Below, piece after piece: positions 18,213 to 28,600 of a stretch of DNA of 36,598 nt. Below the pieces are notes generated by a model. The model searched no databases, was not told the origin of the DNA, and was given only the letters and a program-made list of their open reading frames with translations. The position numbers were made by a program, and so were the translations under genes. This stretch comes from Cytophagales bacterium (GTDB lineage: Bacteria; Bacteroidota; Bacteroidia; Cytophagales; Spirosomataceae), in the NCBI GenBank assembly GCA_013298805.1, contig JAAFIU010000015.1:1-36598 (forward strand), in the 5' to 3' direction. Positions within the stretch are counted from its first letter, which is position 1; each line of letters opens with the position of its first letter.

Positions 18213-19685
18213 ATGCACAAAAAGATTATTTTACTTTTTCTATTTAGCTGGTTTTCAGCCGATTCTTACGGAAACGATTTTGAATTAACACCCAATCTTC
18301 AATTAGCATATCAAGAATTAATGCAGTTGAAAGTGCAGCACGCTCGACAATTAATAGCTCAGGAATCGCCCAAAAACGGGATTAAAATTTGGTTAGATGA
18401 CTTTGCAGATATGATTGTTTTATTTTCTTCAGAAGATGAAAATGAATATGAAAAACTTTCCGACAATGAAGATAAACGGCTTGATTTAATTAAGGATTTG
18501 GACGAAAACTCACCCTATAATCGCTTCGTTCAAGCAGAAATTAAATTTCATTGGGCATTAGTAAAAATGAAATTGGGACATGAGTCAAAAGGGGGATTCA
18601 ATGCCATTTCAGCCTATAAATTGTTGGAAGAAAATCGCAAGAAATTTCCAAATTTCACGCCAAATTATAAGAGTTTAGGGCTTTTACACGTACTAATTGG
18701 CTCAGTTCCAGAAAATTATCGTTGGATTACCAAACTGTTGGGTCTACGAGGAAATATTCAGCAGGGTTTGAAAGAATTAGATTTAGCAATTAATGATAAA
18801 TTAGTTGGCAAAGAAGCTAAGTTTTATCAGCTTTTTGTACAATCAAATATTTTGACCTTGAATGATAAAGAACGTCAAGAAGTCTTAAATTTTGTCCATA
18901 AAAATCCTGATAATTTAGCTATAAGTTTTTTAGGGACCTCCATTTCTTTGAAAGACAATAAAGGAGAGCAAGCCCTAAAGATTTTACAAAATAGACCAAC
19001 TGGAGCGGGTTATTTGAATTTGCCAATTTTCGATATTTATCAAGGAGAAATTGCTTTGCAAAGAGGAAATTATCAGCAAGCAATTAAGAGTTACCAGAAT
19101 TATCTTAGAACATTTCACGGGCATAGCTTTCAAAAGGATGCTTACTACAAATTATTCTTGGCTTATTGGCTCAATAATAATCCAGAACAAGGTTTGGCTT
19201 ACTTAAATAGGATTCCTTCGGCAGGGAAAAAATTATCGGAAGCGGATAAAATTGCTCAGAATTTTTACGAAAATTTTCAAAAAACGAAAATTTATCCAAA
19301 CAAAAACCTACTAAAAGCACGATTCGCTTTTGACGGTGGACATAATTCGGAAGCGTTGAATTTACTGGAAAATTTAGACGAAAACGCTTTCCAAAATGTA
19401 GTAGAAAAAGCAGAATTCAATTACAGAAAAGGGCGAATTCTTCAAAAATTAAATCAGAATAACTTGGCAATTCCCTTATTTGACCGCTCAGCCGACCTTT
19501 GCGTTGGACAAAATTGTCATTTTGGAGCAAGTTCTTGCCTTCAATTGGGCTATATTTTTCAAGCTAAAAGTGATAAACCAAAGGCAAAACTATTCTTTGA
19601 AAAAGCATTATCTTACAAAAAACACGAATACAAAAATTCTATCGACAACAAAGCCCAAGCAGCTTTGACAGAAATGGGGATTTAG
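18213..19685 (+). CDS. Secreted tetratricopeptide-repeat protein
   Basis: 490 aa with a signal peptide (MHKKIILLFLFSWFSADSYG, cleavage near residue 20). The rest is helical with TPR-like units, clearest in the second half: IYQGEIALQRGNYQQAIKSY, AYYKLFLAYWLNNNPEQGLAYL, and FQAKSDKPKAKLFFEKALSY near the C-terminus. It is probably periplasmic and a protein-protein interaction scaffold. It is the last gene of the peroxiredoxin-like operon and is followed by a strong terminator. The partner is unknown. Confidence 0.8.
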   Translation: MHKKIILLFLFSWFSADSYGNDFELTPNLQLAYQELMQLKVQHARQLIAQESPKNGIKIWLDDFADMIVLFSSEDENEYEKLSDNEDKRLDLIKDLDENSPYNRFVQAEIKFHWALVKMKLGHESKGGFNAISAYKLLEENRKKFPNFTPNYKSLGLLHVLIGSVPENYRWITKLLGLRGNIQQGLKELDLAINDKLVGKEAKFYQLFVQSNILTLNDKERQEVLNFVHKNPDNLAISFLGTSISLKDNKGEQALKILQNRPTGAGYLNLPIFDIYQGEIALQRGNYQQAIKSYQNYLRTFHGHSFQKDAYYKLFLAYWLNNNPEQGLAYLNRIPSAGKKLSEADKIAQNFYENFQKTKIYPNKNLLKARFAFDGGHNSEALNLLENLDENAFQNVVEKAEFNYRKGRILQKLNQNNLAIPLFDRSADLCVGQNCHFGASSCLQLGYIFQAKSDKPKAKLFFEKALSYKKHEYKNSIDNKAQAALTEMGI

Positions 19686-19686
19686 T

Positions 19687-19773
19687 AAAATTAGCGACAA
19701 CTTTGTCAAACTTAAAAGTGGAAAGTCGGTGGTTGACATTCTATTTGTTTTGACAAGCTGTCGCTAATTTTTT
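19687..19773 (+). terminator. Long-stem Rho-independent terminator after the TPR gene
   Basis: AAAATTAGCGACA...TTGTCAAAC (19687-19711) pairs with GTTTTGACAA...TGTCGCTAATTTT (19747-19771), with a mismatch or two in the middle and a 35-nt apical region. It runs directly into a T-tract. Confidence 0.75.
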
Positions 19774-20055
19774 AGCATATTTTTTCAAAACAATTTCAAA
19801 GAAATGTTACGCAATTATCCATTTTTCAATCATAAAATACTTTGGCAGCAAGTCTTTCATTGAACGTCCAGTCATCCAAACTGATGACAACTGATATTAG
19901 GTACTTGGTAACTAACTTGAGAATGGTAATGACTATAAAGTTACAAACTGAAGTGAGTAGAATAAGTCTTCAAATCCGTATTATGTAACAATATTGATAT
20001 TAAATGAATATTTTTTTGAAGATAATCAACTCCATTTCTGACTACATTTGTAGTG
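19774..20055 (+). promoter_or_regulatory. Intergenic region with candidate promoter of the hybrid sensor gene
   Basis: There is no gene in this AT-rich stretch. Near its end is TACATTTG (20043-20050), a perfect TAnnTTTG -7 element, with TTTG at 20015-20018, a spacer of 24 nt (longer than the usual 19-21). Since the ATG is at 20056, transcription would begin at or next to the start codon, giving a leaderless or near-leaderless message. I saw nothing else of note. Confidence 0.35.
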
Positions 20056-22752
20056 ATGAAACTCGCCTTTGTAAAATATCTTTTTTGTGCATTTCTGTGC
20101 TTTCTCTTTTCTTGTTCGGAAGAGCAAGAACCTAAATATCATATTGTTTTCGCACAATGCTGTCACGATTCTTGGCGTGACGTAATGAATAGCGAAATGC
20201 TGAGAGAATTGGCATTTCATCCAGATATAAAATTAGAAATTCTTGAATCTTATGGGGATACTCAAAAGCAAATTGAGCAAATTCGAGAACTATCCAAACG
20301 GAAGGTTGATTTACTCATTATTTCCCCTAACGAATCCAAACCGCTAACATCAGCAATAGAAGAAGTTACGAAGAGTGGACTTCCAGTGGTTTTGATTGAC
20401 CGCAAAGTCAATTCTGAATTATACACTGCTTTTGTTGGAGCGGATAATTATGAAATTGGCAAGACGGCAGGAAAATATATTGCCAATCAATTTAAAAATG
20501 GTGGTAATATCATTGAAGTAAAATTATTCATGACTACCTCGCCAGCCATTGAAAGAGATAGAGGTTTTCACGATGCAATTGCCAATGCACCAAACTTAAA
20601 AATAATTGATGCCATTGAAACAGTTAATGGTTTAGAGGATGTTCAAAAACACTTACCTACAATTTTAAAGAAACATCCAGAAGCAAATATCATTTTTGCT
20701 CATACTGACCTTATTGCGGCAACTTCCTATAAAATTACCAAGGAAATTGGACGAAATAAGCAATTGTTTTTCGTTGGTATTGATGGTATTCCTGAGACTG
20801 GAGGTATTCAAAATGTGAAAAATGGAATCCTTGATGCAACAATGCTTTATCCGACTGGAGGAATGGAGGCGATTCAAACGGCGGTAAAAATTCTTAAAAA
20901 ACAGCATTTTGAAAAGGATAATAGACTCCTCACCAATGTTATCAATTCCGAAAATGTGGACATCATGTTGTCGCAGATAAAAAAGATAAAAGAACAGCAG
21001 GTTGATATTGAACGACAAGCATTAAAAATTACAGCCCTAAATCAAACCTTTTCATCTCAGAGAAATAGACTTTATTTTACAACAGCACTGCTAACGGTTG
21101 TTGTACTTTTGGGAGCTTTATTATTTTTTCTATTACGTGAAAAACAAGAATCTAATTTGATATTGGAGGAACAGAATCGAGCAATTCTTGAACAGAAAAA
21201 TGAAATTGAGAAAGTATCAAATCTTGCCAGAAAAGCAACGGAGGATAAAATGAGGTTTTACTCCTACATTTCTCATGAATTTAAAACACCCCTGAGTTTA
21301 ATTCTCACACCAACGGAGGATTTATTATTCCAAAAATCTATTGATGCGAAGGAAACCCGAAGCACTTTGCAATTAATTCAAAAAAATGCCAATCGACTTT
21401 TGCGTTTGGTTGACCAATTGCTCGAATTACGAAAATTAGATGCTGGAAAGATGGAATTGCAATTGGTCAAGCACGATTTAGTAGCATTTGTGAAAAACAT
21501 TGTACTTGATTTTAATGTAAAAGCCAAAAGTCAACATATTGATTTACAGTTTATTTGCCCTTTCCAAAACCTACCCTTTAGTTTTGATGCCGAAAAATTG
21601 GATAAGGTATTTTTTAACATCATTTCTAATGCTTTCAAATACACGCCACAGGGTGGTTTAATTCATGTTACCATCTTAAAAAACGTTGAGAAAATAGAAA
21701 TTACAATTGCCGATAATGGTATTGGAATGAATGAAGATGATAAAGCCCATGCTTTTGATTTATTCTATCGGGGCAATCAAAATATTTCATTTGGAACAGG
21801 TTTGGGCTTGGCACTTTCCCAAGAATTTGTAAATCTACACGGTGGAGAAATTATTCTCACTTCCGAAAAGGGAAAAGGAACTACATTCAAAATTGTACTT
21901 CCTTATAGGCAAACAGCAGAAAATATGAATGAAATTACTGTTGATTTTCCTAAATATCATATCGTACAAAATGAGCCAGTTGTTTTAGAAAAACGAATTA
22001 ATAAGTCTGCTGATAATACCATTGTTTTGATTGAAGATAATATTGATTTGAATCACTTTTTGCAAGATAAATTATTCCAACATTATAACATTGTGGCAAC
22101 GCATACAGCTGAAAATGGTTGGGATGAAATTCTCGCTCATATTCCAGATTTAATTATTAGTGATGTGATGTTACCTGAAATGGACGGTTATACTTTAACC
22201 CAAAAAGTAAAAAATGACTTCCGAACTTCCCATATTCCAGTTGTTTTATTGACCGCCAAAGGGCAAATTGAAAATCAGATTGAAGGAACACGTGCAGGAG
22301 CGGATGCCTATATTTCAAAACCTTTTAATCAACAGTTATTGGAGGAGAAAATAAAAGGTTTGTTAGAGAATAGAGACCGAATGAGAAGACGTTTTTCTAA
22401 TGAAGTCATGAATCCGAGTCACGCACAAAAAGGTGAACGGAAGTTTTTAGTAGAATTTGAAACATTAATTGAGAAAAATATTAAAGACAGTTCACTTTCA
22501 GTTGAGAAATTGAGTCAAGAATTAGGAATGTCTCGGGTTCAATTATTCCGCAAGATTTCGGCTCTTACCAATAAAAATGTGACGGATTATATTGCTGAAT
22601 TTAAACTTCAAAAAGCTAAAATATTACTAAAAAATTCAGATAAAAATATTGCCGAAATTGCCTACGAAACTGGTTTCAATAATCCGAGTTACTTTACCAC
22701 TTTCTTCAAACAAAAGACTAACCAAACCCCAAGTGAATGGCGGAATGGCTGA
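20056..22752 (+). CDS. Hybrid two-component sensor/AraC regulator with periplasmic sugar-binding domain
   Basis: 898 aa from ATG 20056. Order of parts: signal/anchor ending FLFSCS; a periplasmic-binding-protein (RbsB/LacI-like) domain, residues about 28-320 (YHIVFAQCCHDSWRDVMNSE, LIISPNES, VVLIDRKV, FVGADNYEIGKTAG, FVGIDGIPE); a coiled segment; a membrane helix about 343-363; histidine kinase with phospho-His about 407 in SHEFKTPLSL and ATPase boxes (NAFKYTPQGG, DNGIGM, GTGLGLALS); a receiver with phospho-Asp about 703 in ISDVMLPEMDG; and a C-terminal AraC DNA-binding domain. This is the one-protein hybrid regulator typical of Bacteroidetes polysaccharide loci. Its sugar-binding sensor resembles the B. 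thetaiotaomicron fructan regulator BT1754, which senses fructose, rather than the usual beta-propeller type. It sits upstream of fructose/fructan genes, so fructose is the likely signal. Confidence 0.92.
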   Translation: MKLAFVKYLFCAFLCFLFSCSEEQEPKYHIVFAQCCHDSWRDVMNSEMLRELAFHPDIKLEILESYGDTQKQIEQIRELSKRKVDLLIISPNESKPLTSAIEEVTKSGLPVVLIDRKVNSELYTAFVGADNYEIGKTAGKYIANQFKNGGNIIEVKLFMTTSPAIERDRGFHDAIANAPNLKIIDAIETVNGLEDVQKHLPTILKKHPEANIIFAHTDLIAATSYKITKEIGRNKQLFFVGIDGIPETGGIQNVKNGILDATMLYPTGGMEAIQTAVKILKKQHFEKDNRLLTNVINSENVDIMLSQIKKIKEQQVDIERQALKITALNQTFSSQRNRLYFTTALLTVVVLLGALLFFLLREKQESNLILEEQNRAILEQKNEIEKVSNLARKATEDKMRFYSYISHEFKTPLSLILTPTEDLLFQKSIDAKETRSTLQLIQKNANRLLRLVDQLLELRKLDAGKMELQLVKHDLVAFVKNIVLDFNVKAKSQHIDLQFICPFQNLPFSFDAEKLDKVFFNIISNAFKYTPQGGLIHVTILKNVEKIEITIADNGIGMNEDDKAHAFDLFYRGNQNISFGTGLGLALSQEFVNLHGGEIILTSEKGKGTTFKIVLPYRQTAENMNEITVDFPKYHIVQNEPVVLEKRINKSADNTIVLIEDNIDLNHFLQDKLFQHYNIVATHTAENGWDEILAHIPDLIISDVMLPEMDGYTLTQKVKNDFRTSHIPVVLLTAKGQIENQIEGTRAGADAYISKPFNQQLLEEKIKGLLENRDRMRRRFSNEVMNPSHAQKGERKFLVEFETLIEKNIKDSSLSVEKLSQELGMSRVQLFRKISALTNKNVTDYIAEFKLQKAKILLKNSDKNIAEIAYETGFNNPSYFTTFFKQKTNQTPSEWRNG

Positions 22753-23101
22753 TTTAAAAAATTATATTTATTACTGATTATAAATAAAGACCTTTAAGAT
22801 TTATGTGACTGCATACTTAAAGTCGGCGAAGTTTTGACACTCGCCGACGTTCTTTGGATTCAATTATTAAACTTAAATTTCCATCCCTATCATTGGTCTT
22901 GATAGAGTTCACTTCCCTCCTACAAAATATTGTATCAATTCTTGAAATATAGTAACAATTTTTAATACAAAACTGGATATAAATTATATAACAAACTGAA
23001 TTACAACTACTTACAATTCAGTATCAAAATTGATATTCTTTGAAAGAATACTAAAATCCGCTTCTTACCCTTCTGCCTAATTTTGGTTCATCAAAAACAC
23101 A
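22753..23101 (+). promoter_or_regulatory. Intergenic region with palindromic operator candidates before the sugar porter
   Basis: No gene. It holds a GC-rich hairpin GTCGGCGA (22822-22829) / TCGCCGAC (22841-22848), perhaps a weak terminator of the regulator gene. An 8-bp inverted repeat ACTGAATT (22995-23002) / AATTCAGT (23015-23022) follows, and a perfect 17-bp palindrome TATTCTTT-G-AAAGAATA (23034-23050). A perfect -7 element TAATTTTG is at 23078-23085, 16 nt before the ATG. The palindromes are plausible binding sites for the AraC domain encoded just upstream. Confidence 0.45.
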
Positions 23102-24439
23102 ATGTTTCAAATGAATCAAAACTTCAAAATATTCCTTTGGTCACTTTCGGCCGCTTTAGGTGGCTTCCTATTCGGGTTCGACACCGCAGTTATTTCGGGT
23201 GTTGAACAAACACTTCAAAAATTATGGCATCTTAGTGTGTTTGAACATGGTGTCACCGTTTCTATCGCTTTGGTCGGGACAGTTTTAGGCTCAATTATCG
23301 GTGGAATTCCCGCTGAAAAATACGGCAGACGAACCACTTTATTTATCATTGCAGTTTGTTATTTACTTTCTTCTATTGGTACGGCTTACGCAGCCGACTG
23401 GAGTATCTTTTTAATTTTTAGATTTTTAGGCGGTATTGGCGTAGGGGTTTCTTCGGTTGTTGCACCAATGTACATTTCTGAAATTGCTCCAGCCGCAAAA
23501 CGTGGACGTTTGGTAGCTTTATTTCAATTCAATATCGTTTTTGGAATTTTGATGGCTTATCTATCCAATTATTTATTGGGCGATTCGGGCGAAAATGCTT
23601 GGCGTTGGATGTTGGGTGTCCAAGCTGTCCCCTCAGTTCTGTTTGTTGTTACTACCATGTTTATTCCTGAAAGCCCAAGATGGCTAATTTTGAAAAGAGG
23701 TGATATTTTTACTGCCCGTCAAACCCTCGAAACTATAGATATTTCTTCTGCTGAACAGATTATTACCGCTATTCAAAGTCAATCTCAAAATAATAGTTCA
23801 CTACAATTCACTTCGTTATTTAAAGTTGCTTATCGAAAACCCGTGATGTTGGCAGTTTTATTTGCCTTATTCAACCAAGTTTCTGGAATCAATGCCATTA
23901 TTTATTATGCTCCCCGCATTTTTGAAATGGCAGGTTTGGGAAAGGATTCCGCTTTACTTTCATCGGCAGGAATTGGTTTGATTAATCTTATCTCCACGCT
24001 TATCGGTTTGACATTAATCGACAAATACGGTAGAAAAATGCTGATGTATGTTGGCTCTTTTGGCTTGATTTTATCCCTTGGATTAGTTGCTAATGCCTTC
24101 TTTACCAATACTATGGGCATGAATGTCCCTATTTATCTCTTTCTTTTTATTGCCTTTTTTGGATTCTCGCAAGGTGCTGTTATTTGGGTTTTTATATCTG
24201 AAATTTTCCCAAATGAGGTTCGTGCTTATGGACAAGCATTGGGCAGTTTCACGCACTGGATAATGGCGGCCATTATCGCTTTTACTTTCCCTTATATCGC
24301 TGAGACTTTTGGGGGTGGCATTACCTTTTCATTCTTTGCATTGATGATGGTTTTGCAATTACTTTTTGTTTGGAAAATCATGCCTGAGACAAAAGGAACA
24401 TCTTTGGAAGGGGTTGAAAAAGTTGTTTTTGCCCATTGA
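23102..24439 (+). CDS. MFS sugar porter (probable fructose/hexose:H+ symporter)
   Basis: 445 aa with twelve predicted membrane helices. Sugar-porter signatures are clear: FGFDTAVISG in helix 1, GRRTT after helix 2, PESPRWL between helices 6 and 7, QVSGINAIIYYAP in helix 7, DKYGRKML, and PETKG at the C-terminus. It imports a monosaccharide across the inner membrane. Next to a fructokinase and a GH32 enzyme the substrate is most likely fructose. The start could be ATG 23102 or the ATG 9 nt later. The fructokinase gene follows at 51 nt. Confidence 0.93.
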   Translation: MFQMNQNFKIFLWSLSAALGGFLFGFDTAVISGVEQTLQKLWHLSVFEHGVTVSIALVGTVLGSIIGGIPAEKYGRRTTLFIIAVCYLLSSIGTAYAADWSIFLIFRFLGGIGVGVSSVVAPMYISEIAPAAKRGRLVALFQFNIVFGILMAYLSNYLLGDSGENAWRWMLGVQAVPSVLFVVTTMFIPESPRWLILKRGDIFTARQTLETIDISSAEQIITAIQSQSQNNSSLQFTSLFKVAYRKPVMLAVLFALFNQVSGINAIIYYAPRIFEMAGLGKDSALLSSAGIGLINLISTLIGLTLIDKYGRKMLMYVGSFGLILSLGLVANAFFTNTMGMNVPIYLFLFIAFFGFSQGAVIWVFISEIFPNEVRAYGQALGSFTHWIMAAIIAFTFPYIAETFGGGITFSFFALMMVLQLLFVWKIMPETKGTSLEGVEKVVFAH

Positions 24440-24490
24440 AAAAGCTGTTTTTTCTCAAAAATGACAGCCAAAATGTAGAAGAAAACAAGA

Positions 24491-25396
24491 ATGATAAAAA
24501 TGAAACAATCAAACATAATTTGCTTCGGAGAAATGCTTTGGGATATGCTCCCAACTGGAAAACAGGCGGGTGGAGCACCCATGAATGTAGGAGTTCATTT
24601 AAAGAACTTTGGATTAAATCCACAGATAATTAGTCGTGTAGGAAATGATGAATTAGGAGAAGAATTGCTTCATTTTATCACAAGTCACGGACTTTCAACC
24701 GATTTCGTTCAGCATGGCAAAACCCATCTTACAGGTGTTGCAAAAGCTAATGTGAGTGACAAAAATGAAGTTACCTATAAGTTAGTTCATCCAGTGGCTT
24801 GGGATTATATCACTCACAATGAAGCAATTGAAAAAGCAGTTGAACAAGCCGACGTTTTTGTTTTTGGAAGTCTAATAGCACGCAGTCAAGAAAGTAGAGA
24901 AACGCTCCATTATTTATTATCAAAAGCAAAATTCAAGGTTTTTGATGTCAATTTAAGAAGTCCCTTTTATGACCAAGAAACCGTAGAAAATCTGCTCAAA
25001 AAAGCGGATATGGTAAAAATGAATTCCCACGAATTATCCTTGATTTCGGATTGGAATGAAGGGATTTTGGAAGAAAAATCTGCCATTCTCTCAATTGCTA
25101 AACGCTTTAATATTAGCACCATTTGCGTTACTCGTGGCGAGAAAGGGGCAATACTTTTTACTAATGGAGAATTTCACGAACACGCTGGTTTTGAGGTAGA
25201 AGTAACTGATACGATTGGTAGTGGCGACTCATTTTTAGCGGCATTATTAACTGGCTTGTTAGCTAAAAATGACCCGAATGACAGTTTAGATTTTGCTTGT
25301 GCAACGGGTTCATTAGTAGCTACTTATCAGGGTGCAACGCCTTTTGTTTCGGCATTTGATGTGCAGTCTTTTTTGAATGAAAGAACAATAAAATAA
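24491..25396 (+). CDS. PfkB-family fructokinase
   Basis: 301 aa (ATG 24491; ATG 24500 also possible). Ribokinase/PfkB fold: N-terminal CFGEMLWDMLPTGKQAGGAP, GGAPMNVGVHLKNFG, SRVGNDELGEELL, and the C-terminal ATP/catalytic signature DTIGSGDSFLA with the base Asp at about residue 246. The family includes fructokinases that phosphorylate fructose to fructose-6-phosphate in the cytoplasm. The locus order (porter, kinase, SusCD, GH32) supports fructose as substrate. It is followed by a 99-bp inverted repeat rather than by a conventional terminator. Confidence 0.92.
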   Translation: MIKMKQSNIICFGEMLWDMLPTGKQAGGAPMNVGVHLKNFGLNPQIISRVGNDELGEELLHFITSHGLSTDFVQHGKTHLTGVAKANVSDKNEVTYKLVHPVAWDYITHNEAIEKAVEQADVFVFGSLIARSQESRETLHYLLSKAKFKVFDVNLRSPFYDQETVENLLKKADMVKMNSHELSLISDWNEGILEEKSAILSIAKRFNISTICVTRGEKGAILFTNGEFHEHAGFEVEVTDTIGSGDSFLAALLTGLLAKNDPNDSLDFACATGSLVATYQGATPFVSAFDVQSFLNERTIK

Positions 25397-25417
25397 ACGG
25401 AATTATAAAGCTTATGC

Positions 25418-25516
25418 CGCAGAACCTCACCCCCGCCCCTCTCCAAAAGAGAGGGGAGAAAAAGAGGACGAGTACTCCCCTCTCTTTTGGAGAGGGGGTG
25501 GGGGTGAGGTTCTGCG
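25418..25516. repeat. 99-bp near-perfect inverted repeat (MITE/REP-like) between fructokinase and susC
   Basis: The left arm begins CGCAGAACCTCACCCCC (25418 on) and runs to 25458. The right arm (25475-25516) is its reverse complement except for one G/A difference and one or two extra bases. The loop of 16 nt is purine-rich. The arms are much more GC-rich than their surroundings. This is the form of the dispersed CCTCTCC...GGAGAGG repeats found in many Bacteroidota genomes. As RNA it would fold into a very stable hairpin that could reduce read-through into susC or protect the upstream mRNA. Confidence 0.8.
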
Positions 25517-25600
25517 AATTTTGCAACTTAAAGTTGATAATTCCATAAATAGAATTTAACCCCAATTTTTTCCATTTTTTAACTAAAAGCAATTTTAAAC

Positions 25601-28600
25601 ATGAAAAACTTTTTACTAACTATGGTGGCTTTGCTGATTGCAGTTCCACTTGCGTTGGCACAACAACGAACCATTACTGGAAAAGTAGTGACCGCTGAAA
25701 CCAATGAGCCGCTTATCGGAGCGAATATTTTGATTAAAGGAACATCGAAAGGTGCTACTTCAAATGCTGAAGGGAGTTTTACCCTGACCTTGTCGGATGC
25801 AAATGTGACAGATTTAGTGGTGTCATATATTGGCTATACTACGAAAGAGGTATCAATAAAAGGGCAAAGTAATATTACGATTTCTTTAGTTGCAGGTAAA
25901 GAATTGAGCGAGGTTGTAGTGGTTGGTTATACCTCTTCAAGAAAGCAAGATTTAACGGGTGCTGTAGCAGTGGTAGATTTAAAACCTATCAAAAACATCA
26001 GTTCTGGAAACCCAATGCAGGCTTTACAAGGTCGTGTGGCAGGTTTGTACATCGAAAAAGATGGTTCGCCAAACGGTTCAAATAGTAGAATATTGATTCG
26101 TGGAGCAAACACTTTGGGAAACAATGACCCACTTTACGTGATTGATGGTATTCCAACGACTCGTCCAGAGGTTTTCCAAAACATGAATCCTGCAAACATT
26201 GAGAATATCCAAGTATTGAAAGATGCTTCGGCGGAATCTATCTACGGTTCTCGTGCTTCAAATGGAGTAATTATCGTTACCACTAAAAATGGCGGAGATA
26301 CCAACGGAAAAGTTGAATTTCAGTTCAATAGTAGTGTTTCGATGCAGTCTGAAAAATCAATGAGATTAAAAATGTTGAATTCTGTTGATAGAGGCAAAGC
26401 ATTATGGCAAGCGTCTGTAAACGATGGTCAAGACCCTGCGGCTGGATATGGTGAAATCTATAATTTCGATTGGAATAAAAATTATAGTAATCCAGTTTTG
26501 AATGGCGTTTCTTTAAAGCCTTTTGTTGGCGGCGACCCAAACACACCAGTTGGTGACACAGATTGGCAAGATGTGATGTATAAAACGGCGGTCGTTACCA
26601 AAAATGACTTCACGATTTCGGCAGGAAATAAAAACTCGTCTTTAGAAATCAATTTGGGGCAACTCAAAAATACAGGTATGCTCAAATACACAGGCTATGA
26701 GCGTTTGAGTGGAAGTATCAATGCCGTGACTCGTGGATTTAATGATAAAGTAAGAATTGGTTTGAATTTAAGAATGGCAAATTCAAATGAAACTTTAACA
26801 GCAAGAGATTTAGGCGGAGCATCAACTACTTTCTTAGCCGTTACTTTAGCACCAACTATTCCTGTTTATCAAAAAGATGGCTCTACGTATGCAGGTGAGT
26901 TAGGAGCTGGATATTCAGACAGAAATAACCCACTCCACATGCAAGACCTTGCAAAATGGAATAACGCTAATCGTTTGAGTACTTTCGGAAATATCTTTAT
27001 TGAAATTCAGCCTATTAAAAACTTGTTCTTTAAATCAAATTTTGGGGCCGATAATAACAATTTCTTGAGCAAAGTGATTTCTCCGACATTCACAGAAGGG
27101 GCATTAAATCGTACTACCAATAGTTTAGTGTTCGACCAAAATCATTATTTAAGCACCACTTGGTCAAATACTTTACGCTATAATTTAGATTTGAATAATA
27201 GTCATTTTAAATTCTTAGTCGGAACGGAATATATCAAGACAGATTTAGATTTCCAAAATACTAAAAAAGAAGGTTTTGCTTTACAAACCGAAGATTATTT
27301 TACGTTGAATGCAGGAACGGGAAATACTACTGTTTCGGGTGGTTCGACAGGCAACCGTTTATTTTCACAATTTGGACGAGTTGATTATAATTTTTCGGAT
27401 AAATATTTAGCGGCAGTAACGGTTCGTCGTGATGGTTCTTCTCGTTTTGGTACTGATAATCAATATGGTATTTTCCCTGCGGCATCTTTTGGTTGGAAAA
27501 TAGACCAAGAGGGTTTTATGAAAAACAATAAGTTGTTTTCTGAATTAAAACTTCGTGCAGGAGTTGGTAGAGTAGGTAATCAACAAATTGGAGACTTAGC
27601 TCGTTTGGGTTTATTTGATACCCGTTACGGAACAACTTTGGCACAATTACAAGGCGGTTTTTGGGAACAATATATGAATATTGGCACGGCATATTCTTTA
27701 TCAGGAGCGAATACGGGTACATTACCGTCTGGCTTTGTGCAAACACAAGCGGCCAATTCAGCTCTTAAATGGGAAACAACTGACGAAATAAATGCGGGAA
27801 TTGATTTCTCTATTTTGAACAACAAACTTTTTGGTTCATTCGATTATTTTACCAGAAATACAACAGGTATTTTAATTACTCCGCCAGTTGCTTCTGCCTT
27901 GGGTGAAGGTCAATCAAAAGCAGTAAACGGTGCATCGAAATCTAATAAAGGATGGGAATTAGTATTGGGTTACCACGGAACTACCGATGGCGATTTAAAA
28001 TATAATATCTCGGCAAACTTTGCTCATTTTAGAGACGAAATTACAGAACTCCCAGAAAATGTTCGTCCAGCTTACGCAGGAAACTTGGTAAATACAATTT
28101 TGGGACATTCTCAGTTTGATATTTTTGGCTACAAAACAAACGGACTTTTTCAGTCTCAAGCAGAAGTGGATGCCGCTCCAAAACAAGTGGGTGCTGGTGC
28201 TGGTAGAATCCGTTATGTTGATACCAATAACGATGGGAAAATTGATGACTTAGACAGAACTTGGTTAGGAACAACCTTGCCTACTCTTGAATATGGTTTA
28301 CGTATTGACATGACTTACAAGAAATTTGATTTGTCAATTTTTGGTTCGGGCGTAGCAGGCAGAACAGGTTTTGATGTTTATACTTTGTTCAATAATTTGA
28401 TGAAGAGTAGAGAAAATGTAGGGTCAGGTGTATTCAATGGCTGGACTCCACAAAATACTAATACTTCAGTACCTGCCTTAACATTAAAGGATAATAATAA
28501 CGAAGGACGTACTTCTGACTATTTCATGGTCAATACTTCGTATTTCAAAATGCGTAATATTCAGTTAGGTTATAATATCCAACCTAAATCGGTATTTTCA

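Noticed and set aside
20665-21018. 117-aa antisense open frame within the hybrid regulator
   Set aside because: It overlaps a well-supported coding domain and is of low complexity; a shadow frame.
20926-21072. ATAGACT occurrences inside the regulator gene
   Set aside because: They lack the CTAT block at the right distance and are within coding sequence, so chance matches.
25418-25516. The inverted repeat as a CRISPR unit or tRNA-like structure
   Set aside because: There is only one copy of each arm, no spacers, and no tRNA features; it is a single hairpin element.
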